From: Gammaproteobacteria bacterium
GTDB lineage: Bacteria > Pseudomonadota > Gammaproteobacteria > Pseudomonadales > Azotimanducaceae
DNA: 61,226 nt
Direction: 5' to 3'
NCBI GenBank assembly: GCA_030828335.1
Contig: JAURCQ010000002.1
Coordinates: 1-61,226, forward strand
The notes beneath the pieces are model-generated. The model ran no database searches and was not told where the DNA came from. It was given only the letters and a program-made list of their open reading frames with translations. Both the position numbers and the translations under genes were made by a program. Numbering within the stretch: the stretch's first letter is position 1; every line of letters starts with the position of its first letter. Below are positions 8,383 through 16,503 of the stretch, piece by piece.

Positions 8383-9906
8383 CTAGCCGAGAAAGGCCTT
8401 ATAGGCGGGGTTGTCCGTCTCTTCCCAGAAGCGGTAGCCCGTAGCCGTAAGGGCGTCGCGAAGGGCTGTTCGGTCCGCCGGCGTCGCTTGAAAGGCCACG
8501 AGAACCCGGCCCCAGGCGGCGCCATGGTTCCGATAATGGAAAAGGGAAATGTTAAACCGCGTGCCTAGCACGCCCAGGAACTGCCCGAGGGCCCCGGGGC
8601 GCTCCGGGAATTCAAAGCGGAAGAGGCGCTCGGGAATTTGGGCGGCACTGTGCCCTCCCACCAAATGGCGCACATGGACCTTAGCCATTTCGTTGTCCGT
8701 GAGGTCTTCCACGGCGTAGCCCGCGCTTTCCAGCTGGGCCACCAAGGCGGGGCGATCGCTGCGCTCAGCGATCTTCACACCCACAAACACCTGGGCTTCG
8801 CTGGCCTCGGCGTAGCGATAGTTAAATTCCGTGACCGCGCGCTTGCCGAGCACCTTGGCAAAGCGTCGGAACGCACCGGGGCGCTCCGGCAGGGTCACGG
8901 CGAGAAGGGCCTCCCGCGCTTCCCCCACCTCGGCGCGCTCGGCTACGTGGCGGAGGCGATCGAAGTTCACGTTCGCGCCGCTATGGATCGCAATGAGGCG
9001 CTGCCCCGGAGGGGCCCTTTCCGCCCACTTCTTTAGCCCTGCGAGGGCAAGGGCCCCCGCCGGCTCCGCGAGGGACCGGGTGTCTTCAAAAACATCCTTG
9101 ATGGCGGCGCAAATCTCGTCGGTGGAGACCGTCACCACATCATCAACCCAACGCCGCGCGAGCTTCCAGGTATGGGACCCCATCTGCGCCACGGCCACGC
9201 CGTCGGCGAAAAGGTCCAGGGATTCAAAGGGTAGGCGCACGCGGCGGCCAGCCTTCCGGGCCGCAGCGAAGCAAGCCGAACCCTCCGATTCCACCCCGAT
9301 CACCTTTACCTCGGGGCGGAGGTATTTGACATAGGCCGCAATGCCCGCCAGCAATCCGCCCCCTCCCACGGGGACGAAGATGGCATCGAGGGGCCCGGGG
9401 TGCTGGCGCAGCATCTCGAGAGCCACCGTGCCCTGCCCCGCAATCACCAGGGGGTGATCGTAGGGCGGCACCCAGGTCAGCCCCTCGGCCTTCATGCGCG
9501 CTTCCGCAAACACCCGGGCATCGTCAAAGCTGTCCCCGTGGAGGACGACATTTGCCCCCCGGGCGCGCACGGCGCGAATCTTGATGTCCGGGGTATTGTT
9601 CCCCATGACGATGGTGGCCTTGATACCCAGCTTAGCCGACGCGAGGGCTACGCCCTGGGCATGGTTTCCGGCGGAAGCAGTGATGACCCCGCGGCGCCGG
9701 GCGTCCTCGTCGAGATGCGCCATCATGTTGTAGGCGCCCCGAATCTTGAAGGAGAAGATGGGCTGAAGATCCTCGCGCTTTAGCCAAATCTCATGGCCCA
9801 GGCGCGCGGACAGGAAGGGCGCGGGGGACAGGGGGGTCTCCTGCGCCACGTCGTAAACCTTCGCTTCAAGAATGCGCTTGACTGTTTGCTCAAGCATGAT
9901 GAGCAT
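8383..9906 (-). CDS. ilvA: Threonine ammonia-lyase, biosynthetic (threonine deaminase)
   Basis: A 507-residue PLP enzyme making 2-oxobutanoate from threonine, the first step towards isoleucine. The PLP lysine is in SFKIRGA (about Lys54). TASAGNHAQG (near residue 82) and the phosphate loop VGGGGL (near residue 182) follow. Two C-terminal ACT-like regulatory domains are present (ALLAVTLPERPGAFRRF and FRFEFPERPGALGQF), as in feedback-inhibited E. coli IlvA. Start chosen at ATG 9906 (MLIMLEQ); ATG 9897 is the alternative. The frame continues upstream towards 10185 across the divergent rpiA gene without family similarity. Confidence 0.96.
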   Translation of the reverse strand: MLIMLEQTVKRILEAKVYDVAQETPLSPAPFLSARLGHEIWLKREDLQPIFSFKIRGAYNMMAHLDEDARRRGVITASAGNHAQGVALASAKLGIKATIVMGNNTPDIKIRAVRARGANVVLHGDSFDDARVFAEARMKAEGLTWVPPYDHPLVIAGQGTVALEMLRQHPGPLDAIFVPVGGGGLLAGIAAYVKYLRPEVKVIGVESEGSACFAAARKAGRRVRLPFESLDLFADGVAVAQMGSHTWKLARRWVDDVVTVSTDEICAAIKDVFEDTRSLAEPAGALALAGLKKWAERAPPGQRLIAIHSGANVNFDRLRHVAERAEVGEAREALLAVTLPERPGAFRRFAKVLGKRAVTEFNYRYAEASEAQVFVGVKIAERSDRPALVAQLESAGYAVEDLTDNEMAKVHVRHLVGGHSAAQIPERLFRFEFPERPGALGQFLGVLGTRFNISLFHYRNHGAAWGRVLVAFQATPADRTALRDALTATGYRFWEETDNPAYKAFLG

Positions 9907-9984
9907 GCCGGCGGCTTCGGGGGGCGCAAGACTAAACACTCCGCTGCCCCAGAGCCAGCTTCCCGGACTCGAGGACAGGACGCC

Positions 9985-10662
9985 ATGACCCAAGATGAGC
10001 AAAAACGTCTCGCCGCCGAGGCCGCCCTGGAAGCGCTTCGGCCAACGCTTGGAGCCGGGGTAGTGCTGGGCATTGGCACCGGGTCCACCACGAACTGCTT
10101 CATTGATGCGCTCGCACCCTTGAGGGATCAGTTCGATGGGGCGGTGGCCAGCAGCGTCGCCTCCGCCAGCCGGCTGGAAGGCCACGGCATTCGCGTGCTG
10201 TCCCTCCAGGAAAGCGGCCCCCTCGCCCTCTACATCGACGGCGCCGATGAGGCAGATCCAAACCTCGCTCTCATCAAGGGGGGCGGCGCAGCGCTCACCC
10301 AGGAAAAGATCGTCGCCAGCGCCGCGGAGGCTTTCTATTGCCTGGTGGACGAAAGTAAGTGCGTGGACACCCTGGGCGCCTTCCCCCTGCCCATCGAATA
10401 CATCGAGCTCGCGGAAGCGCCCCTACGCCGGGCGCTCAGCGCCCTGGGTGCTGAGGCGACGCGGCGCCCGGGGGTCATTACGGATAACGGCCACCCCATC
10501 CTCGACGTTCGCGGCCTAGACCTCAGCGACCCCGCTGCCCAGGAGCGGGCGCTGAATCAGTGGCCCGGGGTGGTGTGCAATGGTCTATTCGCTCTGCGCC
10601 GCGCCGATCAGCTGTTCGTCGCCAGCCCCCAGGGCGTGACGGTGAAGACTGCCCCTCGCTAG
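9985..10662 (+). CDS. rpiA: Ribose-5-phosphate isomerase A
   Basis: A 225-residue enzyme interconverting ribose-5-phosphate and ribulose-5-phosphate in the pentose phosphate pathway. Conserved motifs are GIGTGSTTN (substrate phosphate loop, near residue 29), DGADEAD (near residue 85) and KGGGAALTQEK (near residue 97). The ATG at 9985 is preceded by AGGACAGGA as ribosome site. It is divergent from ilvA, the arrangement also seen in Pseudomonas and Enterobacteria. The 3' end overlaps the convergent flavoenzyme gene by four bases. Confidence 0.97.
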   Translation: MTQDEQKRLAAEAALEALRPTLGAGVVLGIGTGSTTNCFIDALAPLRDQFDGAVASSVASASRLEGHGIRVLSLQESGPLALYIDGADEADPNLALIKGGGAALTQEKIVASAAEAFYCLVDESKCVDTLGAFPLPIEYIELAEAPLRRALSALGAEATRRPGVITDNGHPILDVRGLDLSDPAAQERALNQWPGVVCNGLFALRRADQLFVASPQGVTVKTAPR

Positions 10663-12059
10663 AGGAGCTTCCCGGGGTTCAGCACGCCGTCGGGATCAAA
10701 GGCCTGGCGCACGGCCTTCATGAGGGTGCGCTCCGCCTCGCTGCGAGAGAAATGGAGATAGTCCTTCTTCAGCAGGCCCACCCCATGCTCTGCGGAAATG
10801 CTCCCCCCCAGGGCCTGCACGGCGGCAAAGATGTCCGGGGAAACGCGGTGACAGCGCTCGTAGAACGCCTCTTGGGACACCCCGTCGGGCTTAAGAATAT
10901 TCAGGTGCAGGTTGCCGTCTCCGATATGCCCAAACCACACCACCTCGAGATCGGGGTAGGCCGCGGTCACCCGTTCGTCCACCGCCGCTAGGAACTCGGG
11001 CACCGCCGCCACGGGCACGGCGATATCATTTTTGTAGGGCGTCCAGGCGGAGATGGTCTCGGAGATATCCTCCCGGAGCCGCCACAGGCGCGCGGCCTGC
11101 TCCCCGCTTTGGCTGATTACCCCATCGCTGGCCCAGCCCGCCTCGAGGCACTGCTCGAAGGCCTCCAGGGCCATCTCCCCGTCCCCTTCAAATTCGATGA
11201 GGGCGTAGAAGGGCGCGGGCTCGGCAAAGGGGCGGGTGAGGTCCCCCCGGGCCACCACCTTTTGGAGCGCCAGCTCGGAAAAAAACTCAAAGGCCGTTAC
11301 GGGCACAGCACGCTCAAAGGTGGACAGCACCTTCATCACGTCCGGAAAGGCCGGGAGGGCCAGCACAAGCACGGACAGGGGGCCCGGCGGCGAGGTGAGG
11401 CGGACCGTGACCTCGGTGATGAGGCCCAGCGTGCCCTCGGAGCCAATCACCAGGTGCTTGAGGTCGTAGCCCGTGTTGTCCTTCACCAGGCCCCGGCCCA
11501 GCTCGAGCACCTCGCCCGTACCCGTTACCACGCGCAGGCCTGCTACCCACTGCCGCGTCATGCCATAGCGAATAACCTTAATGCCGCCCGCGTTGGTGGC
11601 CACGGACCCTCCGAGCTGGGCACTGCCCGCGGAGGCAAAGTCCACGGGGTAGTAAAGGCCTTCAGCCTCCGCCCGGGCGGCCACCTCGGCGACAACGACC
11701 CCGGGCTGGCACCGCAGCAGGCGCCCGGCGGGGTCGAAGTCCAGCACCTTGTTCATGCGATCAAAGGAGACCACCACTTCCCCGGCGGGCGCCACGGCAC
11801 CGCCGGAAAGGCCCGTGCGTCCGCCGGAGGGCACGAGCTTGAAGCCATGGGCTCGGGCCAGCCCCACGAGGGCTTGGACCTCTGCTTCCGTCTCCGGGAA
11901 CACCACGGCGCTGGGGGCCACGGTAAAGCTTCGAGTCCAGTCCCGGCCCCAGTGGGCGAGATCCTCGGGGGCCGTGCTAAAGCGTTCGCCGAAGGCCTCG
12001 GCGAGGGCGGTGGCCCCGGCGCTCGAGAGGGCAGAGGAAGGCGCTGTAGCGGTGGTCAT
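10659..12059 (-). CDS. FAD-linked oxidase, D-2-hydroxyglutarate dehydrogenase type
   Basis: A 466-residue flavoprotein of the GlcD/D-lactate dehydrogenase family. The FAD-binding type 4 domain is N-terminal (PSGGRTGLSGGAV near residue 77, YYPVDFASAGSAQLGG near residue 137, IGSEGTLGLITEV near residue 205). The C-terminal half carries the substrate motif VWFGHIGDGNLHLNI and ends with the typical SAEHGVGLLKKDYL region. It is divergent from serA with a 77-base shared upstream region. The same pairing in Pseudomonas encodes an enzyme that oxidises D-2-hydroxyglutarate formed by SerA, so I infer that function. A D-lactate or glycolate dehydrogenase is the alternative. Confidence 0.85.
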   Translation of the reverse strand: MTTATAPSSALSSAGATALAEAFGERFSTAPEDLAHWGRDWTRSFTVAPSAVVFPETEAEVQALVGLARAHGFKLVPSGGRTGLSGGAVAPAGEVVVSFDRMNKVLDFDPAGRLLRCQPGVVVAEVAARAEAEGLYYPVDFASAGSAQLGGSVATNAGGIKVIRYGMTRQWVAGLRVVTGTGEVLELGRGLVKDNTGYDLKHLVIGSEGTLGLITEVTVRLTSPPGPLSVLVLALPAFPDVMKVLSTFERAVPVTAFEFFSELALQKVVARGDLTRPFAEPAPFYALIEFEGDGEMALEAFEQCLEAGWASDGVISQSGEQAARLWRLREDISETISAWTPYKNDIAVPVAAVPEFLAAVDERVTAAYPDLEVVWFGHIGDGNLHLNILKPDGVSQEAFYERCHRVSPDIFAAVQALGGSISAEHGVGLLKKDYLHFSRSEAERTLMKAVRQAFDPDGVLNPGKLL

Positions 12060-12092
12060 GGTCGGCTCTCCGGCCTATGCGCAGAAGGCCGC

Positions 12093-12098
12093 TATGCT
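12093..12098 (+). promoter_or_regulatory. Candidate -10 element for serA
   Basis: TATGCT in the context gcTATGCTac, about 39 bases upstream of the serA ATG in the shared divergent region. No clear -35 is seen, so this is a weak call based on spacing and similarity only. Confidence 0.3.
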
Positions 12099-12136
12099 AC
12101 CATGGACGGCTTCTCTCCCCCCTCGCGAGATCCCCC

Positions 12137-13372
12137 ATGGCCGCCCCTGTCACGTCCCTCTCGAAGGACAAGATTCGTATTCTATTGCTGGAAGGCATCC
12201 ATGCCTCCGCCGTCGATAACCTGGCCCGAGCCGGCTATCACAACATCGAGCAGCTAAAGGGTGCGCTGGACCGCGACACGCTCATCGAAAAGGTGAGCCA
12301 GGCGCATATGGTGGGCATCCGCTCCCGCACCCAGCTCGACGCCGAGGTGCTTAAGGGGGCGCGGCGGCTCATGGCCATTGGCTGCTTTTGCATCGGCACC
12401 AATCAGGTCGACCTGAAGGCCGCCCTGAATCTCGGCATTCCGGTCTTCAACGCGCCCTTTTCCAACACCCGCTCCGTGGCCGAGCTCGTGCTCGCCGAGG
12501 CCATCCTGCTCCTTCGCGGGGTTCCGGAGAAAAGCCATCGGGCCCACGAGGGGGGCTGGCTAAAAAGCGCCACGGACAGCTTTGAACTTCGGGGGAAGAC
12601 CCTCGGCATCATTGGCTACGGCAACATTGGAGCGCAGCTGGGGGTGATGGCGGAAGCCCTCGGCATGCGCGTGTGCTTTTACGACGTGGTACGCAAGCTA
12701 AAGCTCGGGAACGCAGAGCAGATCGACGATCTGGGGACGCTTCTTGCTCAGGCCGACGTGGTCAGCTGCCACGTGCCCGCCGCGAAATCCACGGAAGGGC
12801 TCATCGACGCCACGGCGATCGACCGCATGAAGCCCAAGGCCGTGCTCATCAACGCCTCCCGGGGCAAGGTCGTGGACCTCGACGCCCTGGCCAGCCGGCT
12901 CAAGGCGGGGCATCTCCTGGGCGCCGCGATCGACGTCTTCCCCGTGGAACCCAAGAGCAACGACGACCCCTTCGAATCCCCCTTGCAGGGGCTCCGCAAC
13001 GTTATCCTCACGCCGCACATCGGCGGCAGCACCATGGAAGCGCAGGAGAACATTGGCGCCGAGGTGTCGGAAAAGCTCGCGCTCTATAGCGACAACGGCT
13101 CCACCGTGGGCTCGGTGAACTTTCCCGAAGTGGCCCTGCCCCAGCACGAAGGGTCGCACCGGCTGCTGCACATCCACCGCAACGTGCCCGGGGTGATGTC
13201 CGGCATCAACGCGGTCTTTTCCGAGAACGGCCTGAACATTTCGGCGCAGACGCTGCAAACCAATCCGGAGATCGGCTACGTGGTGATCGACACGGACGCC
13301 GAACACAGCGAACAGGCCCTGGCAGGCCTGCGCGCCGTTCCCGGGACTATCAAGACCCGGGTGCTGTTCTAG
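12137..13372 (+). CDS. serA: D-3-phosphoglycerate dehydrogenase
   Basis: A 411-residue NAD enzyme that commits 3-phosphoglycerate to serine synthesis. It has the length and architecture of E. coli SerA (410). The substrate domain includes GIRSRTQL (near residue 59). The NAD motif GIIGYGNIGAQLGVMAE is near residue 157, and INASRGKVVDLDAL is near residue 237. A C-terminal ACT domain (HRNVPGVMSGINAVFSENG) probably mediates serine inhibition. The start at 12137 (MAAPVTSLSKDKIRIL) matches the family; the open frame further upstream is unconserved. SerA of this type can also reduce 2-oxoglutarate, which explains the divergent flavoenzyme. Confidence 0.97.
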   Translation: MAAPVTSLSKDKIRILLLEGIHASAVDNLARAGYHNIEQLKGALDRDTLIEKVSQAHMVGIRSRTQLDAEVLKGARRLMAIGCFCIGTNQVDLKAALNLGIPVFNAPFSNTRSVAELVLAEAILLLRGVPEKSHRAHEGGWLKSATDSFELRGKTLGIIGYGNIGAQLGVMAEALGMRVCFYDVVRKLKLGNAEQIDDLGTLLAQADVVSCHVPAAKSTEGLIDATAIDRMKPKAVLINASRGKVVDLDALASRLKAGHLLGAAIDVFPVEPKSNDDPFESPLQGLRNVILTPHIGGSTMEAQENIGAEVSEKLALYSDNGSTVGSVNFPEVALPQHEGSHRLLHIHRNVPGVMSGINAVFSENGLNISAQTLQTNPEIGYVVIDTDAEHSEQALAGLRAVPGTIKTRVLF

Positions 13373-13378
13373 GCTGAC

Positions 13379-14443
13379 CTAGGCCAGTACCGGGTCCAGG
13401 CTGCCCGCGCGGTAGCGATCGCTCATGGCATCGAAGGACAGGGGCGTGATCTTGCTGGCCTGCCCTGCGGTGCCGAAGGCTTCGTAGCGAGCCTCCACGA
13501 TCGCCTTCATGGCGCTCATGGTTTCCTTCAAGAATTTCCGGGGATCGAACTCCGCGGGGTTGTCCGCCAGGAAGCGGCGCACCGCCCCGGTGGAGGCAAG
13601 GCGAAGGTCCGTGTCGATGTTCACCTTGCGCACGCCATGGCGAATCCCTTCCTGAATTTCCTCCACGGGGACGCCGTAGGTTTCCGGGATCTCTCCACCG
13701 AAGCGATTAATCACTTCGAGCCACTCCTGGGGAACGGAGGAGGAGCCGTGCATCACGAGATGGGTGCTGGGAATGCGGGCGTGGATGGCCTTAATCCGGT
13801 CGATGGCCAAGATGTCGCCGGTGGGGGGCCGGGAGAACTTATAGGCGCCGTGGCTGGTGCCGATGGCAATGGCGAGGGCGTCCACCTTGGTCGCGGCCAC
13901 AAAGGCCGCGGCTTCTTCCGGGTCCGTCAGCAGCATGTCGTGGCTGAGCGTGCCCTCGGCGCCCACGCCGTCCTCTTCCCCGGCGGTGCCTGTTTCCAAG
14001 GACCCCAGGCAACCGAGCTCCCCCTCCACGGACACGCCGCAGGCGTGGGCCATGGCCGACACCTGCGCCGTCACCGCCACGTTGTAGTCGTAATCCGCCG
14101 GGGTTTTCTGATCTTCCTTCAGCGAGCCATCCATCATCACGGAGCTAAAGCCGAGCTGGATAGAGCGCTGGCATACGCCGGGCGAGGTACCATGATCCTG
14201 GTGCATGCACACGGGGATGTGGGGGAACTCCTCCACCGCCGCCAGAATGAGATGGCGAAGGAAGTTGGGGCCTGCGTATTTCCGCGCGCCAGCGGAAGCT
14301 TGGACAATCACCGGGCTATCCGTTGCCGCCGCGCCTTCCATAATCGCGCGCATTTGCTCAAGGTTATTCACGTTGAAGGCTGGCACGCCGTAGCCATGTT
14401 CCGCAGCGTGATCCAGGAGCTGTCGCAGGGTAATAAGGGCCAT
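13379..14443 (-). CDS. fba: Fructose-bisphosphate aldolase, class II
   Basis: A 354-residue zinc-dependent aldolase of the type used in glycolysis, gluconeogenesis and the Calvin cycle. The zinc and catalytic region HQDHGTSPG is at about residues 81-89. [11 protein letters not shown] (near residue 134), [12 protein letters not shown] (near residue 192) and MHGSSSVP follow, then the IDTDLR phosphate site. It ends a minus-strand group tkt-pgk-sfsA-fba. The convergent serA ends six bases away, so no terminator fits between them. Confidence 0.96.
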   Translation of the reverse strand: MALITLRQLLDHAAEHGYGVPAFNVNNLEQMRAIMEGAAATDSPVIVQASAGARKYAGPNFLRHLILAAVEEFPHIPVCMHQDHGTSPGVCQRSIQLGFSSVMMDGSLKEDQKTPADYDYNVAVTAQVSAMAHACGVSVEGELGCLGSLETGTAGEEDGVGAEGTLSHDMLLTDPEEAAAFVAATKVDALAIAIGTSHGAYKFSRPPTGDILAIDRIKAIHARIPSTHLVMHGSSSVPQEWLEVINRFGGEIPETYGVPVEEIQEGIRHGVRKVNIDTDLRLASTGAVRRFLADNPAEFDPRKFLKETMSAMKAIVEARYEAFGTAGQASKITPLSFDAMSDRYRAGSLDPVLA

Positions 14444-14476
14444 GGGAAGAAACTCCGCTTCCAGGTGGGTTTAGGG

Positions 14477-15310
14477 TCAGTCTACCTTGGGTGCCGCCTT
14501 GGGAGCACGGGGGCCGCGCTGCCAGCCCGAATGGGCATCCAGCGCGCTCCGGTAGGGGCTCAGGCGGTTTACGTCGTAGGGCTTTAAATCCACGGGCCGG
14601 GTGCCTAGGACGGTCCAGCCCTGGGGATCCGGGGCCAGGGCCACGGCCTTAAACTGCACCCCCTTCGCCGCGGCCTCCCGGGCCTTTTCGGCAAAGCGTG
14701 GATCGTGGAGATCGCTGGGGCGCAGGCTTTTCGCGTCGTCGCGCTGAATGACAAAGAGCACGGTGGCCTTCGCGCCAGAGGCCACCACCTCCATGAGCGC
14801 CTCCAAATGGTCCGAGGCCCGCACGCTCACGGAATCGGGGAAGTAGGCCCGCCCGTCGGGGTAAACCAGATGGCAATTCTTCACTTCCACGAGGTGGGGG
14901 CCCGAGGCGGTCTCTAGCCAGAAATCGATGCGGGAGCGCTCTCCGTAGGGGACCTCAGCGCGCAGGCTGCGAAAGCGCTTAAGCCCGGGAACGACCCCCG
15001 CCAGGAGCAGCTGCTCCGCGAGCCAATTGGGCACCACGGTGTTCGCGCCAACGATCCGACCATCGGCCTCAAGCAGCTCTAGCGTGTATCGAAGTTTGCG
15101 CTTACTGTCGTCCGGGACTTTTGAAACCCAGGCTTTTGCACCGGGAATCACCAGGCCTTCCATGCGGCCGGGGTTGACGCAGTGGGCGCGGATGGGGGTG
15201 CCATCGGCAAGGGTCAGCTCGGCGATAAAGCGATCAAAGCGCGCGTTGAAGCGCGCCTCCAGCAGCGGCGCCCGGGGCTGCAGCAGATAGGGCGCCGCCG
15301 CTGCGCTCAT
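14477..15310 (-). CDS. sfsA: SfsA family DNA/RNA nuclease-like protein
   Basis: A 277-residue SfsA homologue. The family has an N-terminal OB-like part (VNPGRMEGL near residue 46) and a C-terminal restriction-endonuclease-like fold. The candidate catalytic residues are visible in [20 protein letters not shown] (Asp-Glu-x-Lys, near residue 128). E. coli SfsA was named for stimulating maltose fermentation and binds DNA; its physiological role is uncertain. E. coli SfsA has 234 residues, so this one is longer at both ends. Its ATG overlaps the pgk stop by four bases and fba follows after 33 bases, an unusual placement inside a glycolytic cluster. Confidence 0.9.
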   Translation of the reverse strand: MSAAAAPYLLQPRAPLLEARFNARFDRFIAELTLADGTPIRAHCVNPGRMEGLVIPGAKAWVSKVPDDSKRKLRYTLELLEADGRIVGANTVVPNWLAEQLLLAGVVPGLKRFRSLRAEVPYGERSRIDFWLETASGPHLVEVKNCHLVYPDGRAYFPDSVSVRASDHLEALMEVVASGAKATVLFVIQRDDAKSLRPSDLHDPRFAEKAREAAAKGVQFKAVALAPDPQGWTVLGTRPVDLKPYDVNRLSPYRSALDAHSGWQRGPRAPKAAPKVD

Positions 15311-16491
15311 GCGTCGGCGCGGGCGCTGAGGGCGGCCACGGCGGGCAGGGTTTTACCTTCCACGAACTCTAGGAAGGCGCCCCCTCCGGTAGAGATGTAG
15401 CCCAGCTGATCGGCGATGGCGAACTGATCGATCGCCGCTAGGGTGTCGCCGCCGCCAGCAATGGAAAAGGCCGAACTGGCAGCGATGGCCCGGGCCAGGG
15501 CTTCCGTCCCGGCGCTGAAGGCGGGGAATTCGAAGACGCCCACGGGACCGTTCCAGAGCACCGTCCCCGCCTGGGCAATCAGCTCGCCGTAGGCCGCGGC
15601 CGTGGCGGGACCGATATCGAGGATCATTTCGCCATCCCCGACCTGATCCACGGCGCACACCCGGTGGGGCGCATCAGCCGCAAAGCCCTTGGCCACCACC
15701 ACGTCTTCAGGCACGGGGATGGCCACCTTCTTCGCCAGCTCCGCTGCCGCGCTCACCAGCTCTGGCTCGAGCAGGGAGGCCCCCACGCTGTGCCCGGCGG
15801 CAGCGATGAAGGCATTAGCGATGCCGCCGCCGACGATCACTTGATCGGCGACCTCCGCCAGGCGCTCCAACACGGTTAGCTTAGTGGACACCTTGGAACC
15901 GCCAACGATCGCCACGAGGGGGCGCGCCGGGGTATGGAGGGCCTGACCGAGGGCATCGAGTTCGGCGCACAGCAGGGGGCCCGCGCACACCTGGGCGGCG
16001 TGGCGCATCACCCCATGGGTGCTGGCCTGGGCGCGATGGGCCGTACCAAAGGCGTCCATCACGAAGATGTCGCAAAGTCCGGCGAGGCGCGCGGCGAGGG
16101 CGTCGTCATCGGCCTTCTCGCCCACTTCCCAGCGAATGTTTTCCAAGAGCGCCACGGATCCCGGCGCCGGAGGCTGGGCCGCCGCGGCAGCGAGGGAGGA
16201 CAAGAGGGGCACGGGCTGGCCCAGCAGGGCCTCCAGGCGCGCCGCCACCGGCGCCAGGGAAAAAGCGGGCTCGTCGGCGGCGCTAGCGCCTTCCGTCGGC
16301 CGGCCCAGGTGGGAGCAAAGGAGCACCGAGGCCCCGGCGGCCAGCGCCGCCTGAATGGACGGCAGGGCGGCTCGGAGCCGCGCATCGCTTCGCACCGTGC
16401 CGTCTTCCACGGGCACGTTTAGGTCCTCGCGCATGAGGACCCGGCGCCCCGCCAGATCCAGCTCGGTCATGCGATTGAAGGCCAGGGCCAT
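15307..16491 (-). CDS. pgk: Phosphoglycerate kinase
   Basis: A 394-residue kinase interconverting 1,3-bisphosphoglycerate and 3-phosphoglycerate. Conserved motifs are [12 protein letters not shown] (near residue 16), [10 protein letters not shown] (near residue 59), GGSKVSTKL (near residue 198) and GGGDTLAA (near residue 347). The length is typical. The start at 16491 (MALAFNRM) has GGAGA nine bases upstream; an internal ATG seven codons later is the alternative. It lies 12 bases after tkt. The epd or gap gene that often separates tkt and pgk is absent. Confidence 0.97.
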   Translation of the reverse strand: MALAFNRMTELDLAGRRVLMREDLNVPVEDGTVRSDARLRAALPSIQAALAAGASVLLCSHLGRPTEGASAADEPAFSLAPVAARLEALLGQPVPLLSSLAAAAAQPPAPGSVALLENIRWEVGEKADDDALAARLAGLCDIFVMDAFGTAHRAQASTHGVMRHAAQVCAGPLLCAELDALGQALHTPARPLVAIVGGSKVSTKLTVLERLAEVADQVIVGGGIANAFIAAAGHSVGASLLEPELVSAAAELAKKVAIPVPEDVVVAKGFAADAPHRVCAVDQVGDGEMILDIGPATAAAYGELIAQAGTVLWNGPVGVFEFPAFSAGTEALARAIAASSAFSIAGGGDTLAAIDQFAIADQLGYISTGGGAFLEFVEGKTLPAVAALSARADA

Positions 16492-16503
16492 AGGGCTCGT
16501 CTC

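Noticed and set aside
9907-10185. N-terminal extension of ilvA by about 90 codons
   Set aside because: It overlaps the divergent rpiA gene and has no family similarity.
11109-12257. Long plus-strand frame (382 codons) over the flavoenzyme gene
   Set aside because: Antisense shadow of a conserved FAD enzyme; low-complexity Gly/His/Arg composition.
13637-14587. 316-codon plus-strand frame over fba
   Set aside because: Antisense to a clear class II aldolase, with no similarity of its own.
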